A DNA stretch of 7,449 nucleotides from Gammaproteobacteria bacterium. Its GTDB lineage: Bacteria > Pseudomonadota > Gammaproteobacteria > UBA6429 > Thiohalophilaceae. The stretch covers positions 1 through 7,449 of the forward strand of contig JAOUOK010000073.1 in the NCBI GenBank assembly GCA_029880425.1, written 5' to 3'. Positions 5,293 to 7,449 of the stretch are shown in pieces. The notes beneath the pieces were generated by a model. It saw nothing but the letters and a program-made list of their open reading frames with translations. It searched no databases and was not told where the DNA came from. A program made the position numbers and the translations under genes. Position 1 is the stretch's first letter. Each line of letters starts with the position of its first letter.

Positions 5293-7449
5293 GTGGCTGA
5301 CTATAAAGATACCTTAAATTTACCGCAAACCAGTTTCCCTATGAAAGGAAACCTAGCACAACGTGAACCTGGTTTTCTAAAAAACTGGCAAGAGATGGAT
5401 CTATACGGAAAGATTCGTGCGCTTTGTAAGGATGAAGAACGACCATCATTCATGTTGCATGATGGTCCACCGTACGCCAACGGTGATATTCATATTGGTC
5501 ATGCTGTTAATAAAGTTTTAAAAGATATTATTGTTAAATCCAAAACTTTATCGGGTTTTGATGCTCCGTATATTCCTGGCTGGGATTGTCATGGTTTACC
5601 GATTGAACTCATGGTGGAGAAAAAAATAGGTAAGGCGGGTGTGAAAGTTTCACATAGTGAGTTCCGTGATGCCTGCCGTAAGTATGCTGCGAAACAGGTT
5701 GATGGCCAGCGTGAAGATTTTAAGCGTTTAGGCATATTGGGTGAGTGGGAAAAACCATATCTCACCATGGATTATAAGTTTGAAGCCGGTATTGTGCGTT
5801 CACTGGGCAAGATTATTAAAAACGGCCACCTGCATAAAGGCTCTAAACCCGTGCATTGGTGTGTTGACTGTGGTTCATCGTTAGCTGAAGCAGAAGTTGA
5901 ATACGAAGATAAAACATCACCTGCGATTGATGTGCGTTTTGAAGTGTTAAACGAAGAAGCATTAATGGCACGTTGTCATAAAGTTGAAGGTGCAGAAGGT
6001 AGTGGTCCTATTTCAATTGTTATCTGGACAACCACACCATGGACCTTACCGGCTAACCAGGCTGTTGCGGTTAATCCTGAATTTGAATACGCCGTTATTC
6101 AATGTGATGGTGTCGGTGCACATGTCCCGGAACGTTTAATCATTGCCCAGGATTTACTCAGTGATGTTATGGGACGCTATGATGTTTCAGATTATCGTGT
6201 AGTGGCTTATTGCAAAGGCTCTGATCTTGAAGAGTTAAAAGTTATGCATCCTTTTTATGAGCGTGAAGTTCCCATTATTGTTGGTGACCACGTCACCCTG
6301 GATGCAGGTACCGGTGCGGTACATACTGCGCCAGGTCATGGTCAGGAAGATTACGTTGTCGGTCAAAAGTATCATTTAAAAGTAGATAATCCGGTTGATA
6401 CCAATGGTAAGTTCATCGAAGGTACGCCGTTGTTTGAAGGGCAGCATGTCTTTAAGGCAAATGATAGTGTGCTCGAAGTTTTAAAAGCAAAAAGTAAGCT
6501 GGTGCATGAAGAAAAAATCCAGCATAGCTATCCACACTGCTGGCGTCATAAGAGCCCAATCATTTTCCGTGCTACACCTCAGTGGTTTATCAGCATGGAG
6601 CAAAATAATTTACGTAAAGACTGTATCGCGGCGATTAAAGAAACGAAGTGGATGCCAGCATGGGGTGAAGCCCGCATTATTGGCATGGTTGAGAATAGTC
6701 CTGACTGGTGTATCTCGCGTCAACGTAGCTGGGGTGTACCCATTCCCTTATTCGTCAATAAAAAAACAGGTAAGTTACACCCGGATACGGATGCGATTGT
6801 TGATAAAGTTGCTACAGACATTGAAGCTAAGGGTATTAATGCATGGTTTGAATCAGATAGCGCAACGTATATTGGTGATGATGCAGACAGTTACGAAAAA
6901 GCACAGGACATTTTAGATGTTTGGTTTGATTCGGGTGTTTCCCATAACGTGGTATTAAACGAACGTGAAGGTTTAACGGATTACCCTGTTGCGGATTTAT
7001 ACCTTGAAGGTTCAGATCAACATCGTGGCTGGTTCCAGTCATCGTTAAAAACTTCTATCGCGATGCATGGTAAACCACCTTATAAATCTGTTTTAACACA
7101 TGGCTTTACCGTTGATGCCAAGGGACAGAAAATGTCCAAGTCAAAAGGCAACGTGGTTGCCCCACAAAAATTAATTAAGAATTTGGGCGCAGACATTTTA
7201 CGTTTATGGGTAGCGTCAACAGACTACAGTGGTGAGATGACCGTTTCAGATGAAATTGTTAAACGTACCGCCGATGCCTATCGTCGTATCCGTAATACGG
7301 CACGTTTCCTGTTATCAAATTTAAATGGTTTTGACCCGGCTAAAGACATGCTGCCTGCTGAACAAATGTTATCACTTGATAAGTGGGCGGTTGAAACAAC
7401 CAGGCAGTTACAAAATAAAATCGTTGATACGTACGGGACGTATGAGTTC
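5293..7449 (+). CDS. ileS: Isoleucyl-tRNA synthetase (3' end outside window)
   Basis: IleS charges tRNA-Ile with isoleucine and hydrolyses mischarged valine. The frame is open from GTG 5293 to the window edge, 719 codons of an expected ~940. GTG is chosen because it yields the standard [20 protein letters not shown] start, an in-frame TAA lies 15 bases upstream (5278-5280) and no ATG intervenes; a weak AAAGAAAG (5279-5286) is the ribosome site. The class I catalytic motifs are intact: HIGH at residues 67-70 (in [12 protein letters not shown]) and KMSKS at 613-617. The CP1 editing domain has [10 protein letters not shown] (from 246) and [11 protein letters not shown] (339-349), and Asp353 matches the editing residue Asp342 of E. 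coli. [10 protein letters not shown] (472-481) and DVWFDSG are also typical. This is the bacterial type; the anticodon-binding and C-terminal zinc regions lie past the window. It follows ribF by 30 bases; lspA commonly follows it. Confidence 0.98.
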   Translation, partial: MADYKDTLNLPQTSFPMKGNLAQREPGFLKNWQEMDLYGKIRALCKDEERPSFMLHDGPPYANGDIHIGHAVNKVLKDIIVKSKTLSGFDAPYIPGWDCHGLPIELMVEKKIGKAGVKVSHSEFRDACRKYAAKQVDGQREDFKRLGILGEWEKPYLTMDYKFEAGIVRSLGKIIKNGHLHKGSKPVHWCVDCGSSLAEAEVEYEDKTSPAIDVRFEVLNEEALMARCHKVEGAEGSGPISIVIWTTTPWTLPANQAVAVNPEFEYAVIQCDGVGAHVPERLIIAQDLLSDVMGRYDVSDYRVVAYCKGSDLEELKVMHPFYEREVPIIVGDHVTLDAGTGAVHTAPGHGQEDYVVGQKYHLKVDNPVDTNGKFIEGTPLFEGQHVFKANDSVLEVLKAKSKLVHEEKIQHSYPHCWRHKSPIIFRATPQWFISMEQNNLRKDCIAAIKETKWMPAWGEARIIGMVENSPDWCISRQRSWGVPIPLFVNKKTGKLHPDTDAIVDKVATDIEAKGINAWFESDSATYIGDDADSYEKAQDILDVWFDSGVSHNVVLNEREGLTDYPVADLYLEGSDQHRGWFQSSLKTSIAMHGKPPYKSVLTHGFTVDAKGQKMSKSKGNVVAPQKLIKNLGADILRLWVASTDYSGEMTVSDEIVKRTADAYRRIRNTARFLLSNLNGFDPAKDMLPAEQMLSLDKWAVETTRQLQNKIVDTYGTYEF

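Noticed and set aside
6506..6916. 136-codon forward ORF in another frame of ileS
   Set aside because: It lies wholly inside the intact ileS reading frame, which carries all the conserved synthetase motifs; its own translation is not family-like.
1..7449. Mobile elements, CRISPR arrays, tRNA genes or defence systems
   Set aside because: I found no repeat arrays, transposase-like frames, terminal inverted repeats or tRNA-like cloverleaf segments; nearly all the sequence is accounted for by five genes.

Overview
The window looks like an ordinary gammaproteobacterial chromosome segment. The evidence is the gene order rpsT (reverse), then murJ, ribF and ileS (forward), plus close resemblance of all four products to their E. 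coli counterparts as I remember them. Several alignment positions match E. coli numbering exactly, for example Arg270 of MurJ. Genus cannot be settled by eye. The housekeeping genes are moderate in G+C and the first gene is clearly more AT-rich.

Layout. Bases 1-2075 hold the 3' part of a forward gene for a membrane-bound GGDEF-EAL protein with a CHASE4-like sensor; its start lies before the window. A perfect palindromic terminator at 2103-2132 separates it from the convergent rpsT gene (2166-2426, reverse). rpsT starts with TTG and has a strong Shine-Dalgarno site and a recognisable sigma70 promoter. A 221-base divergent intergenic region (2427-2647) leads to murJ (2648-4207), the lipid II flippase gene. 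After a 113-base gap with an extended -10 promoter candidate comes ribF (4321-5262), the bifunctional riboflavin kinase/FAD synthetase. A 30-base gap then leads to ileS (5293 to the window end), which runs off the edge with 719 codons visible. No stretch over 300 bases lacks a gene.

How the genes relate. murJ, ribF and ileS run in one direction with no terminator seen between them, so read-through is possible, but ribF-ileS probably also has its own promoter. rpsT and the downstream genes serve cell growth: ribosome assembly, wall precursor export, flavin cofactor supply and tRNA charging. The GGDEF-EAL gene is a signalling gene with no evident functional tie to them; it converges on rpsT and differs in base composition.

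I saw no tRNA, rRNA, CRISPR array, insertion sequence, phage gene, toxin-antitoxin pair or defence locus, and nothing I would call an undescribed system. The points most worth a second look are the GGDEF-EAL protein (AT-rich, no I-site, unusual EALVK motif) and the small regulatory details around rpsT.
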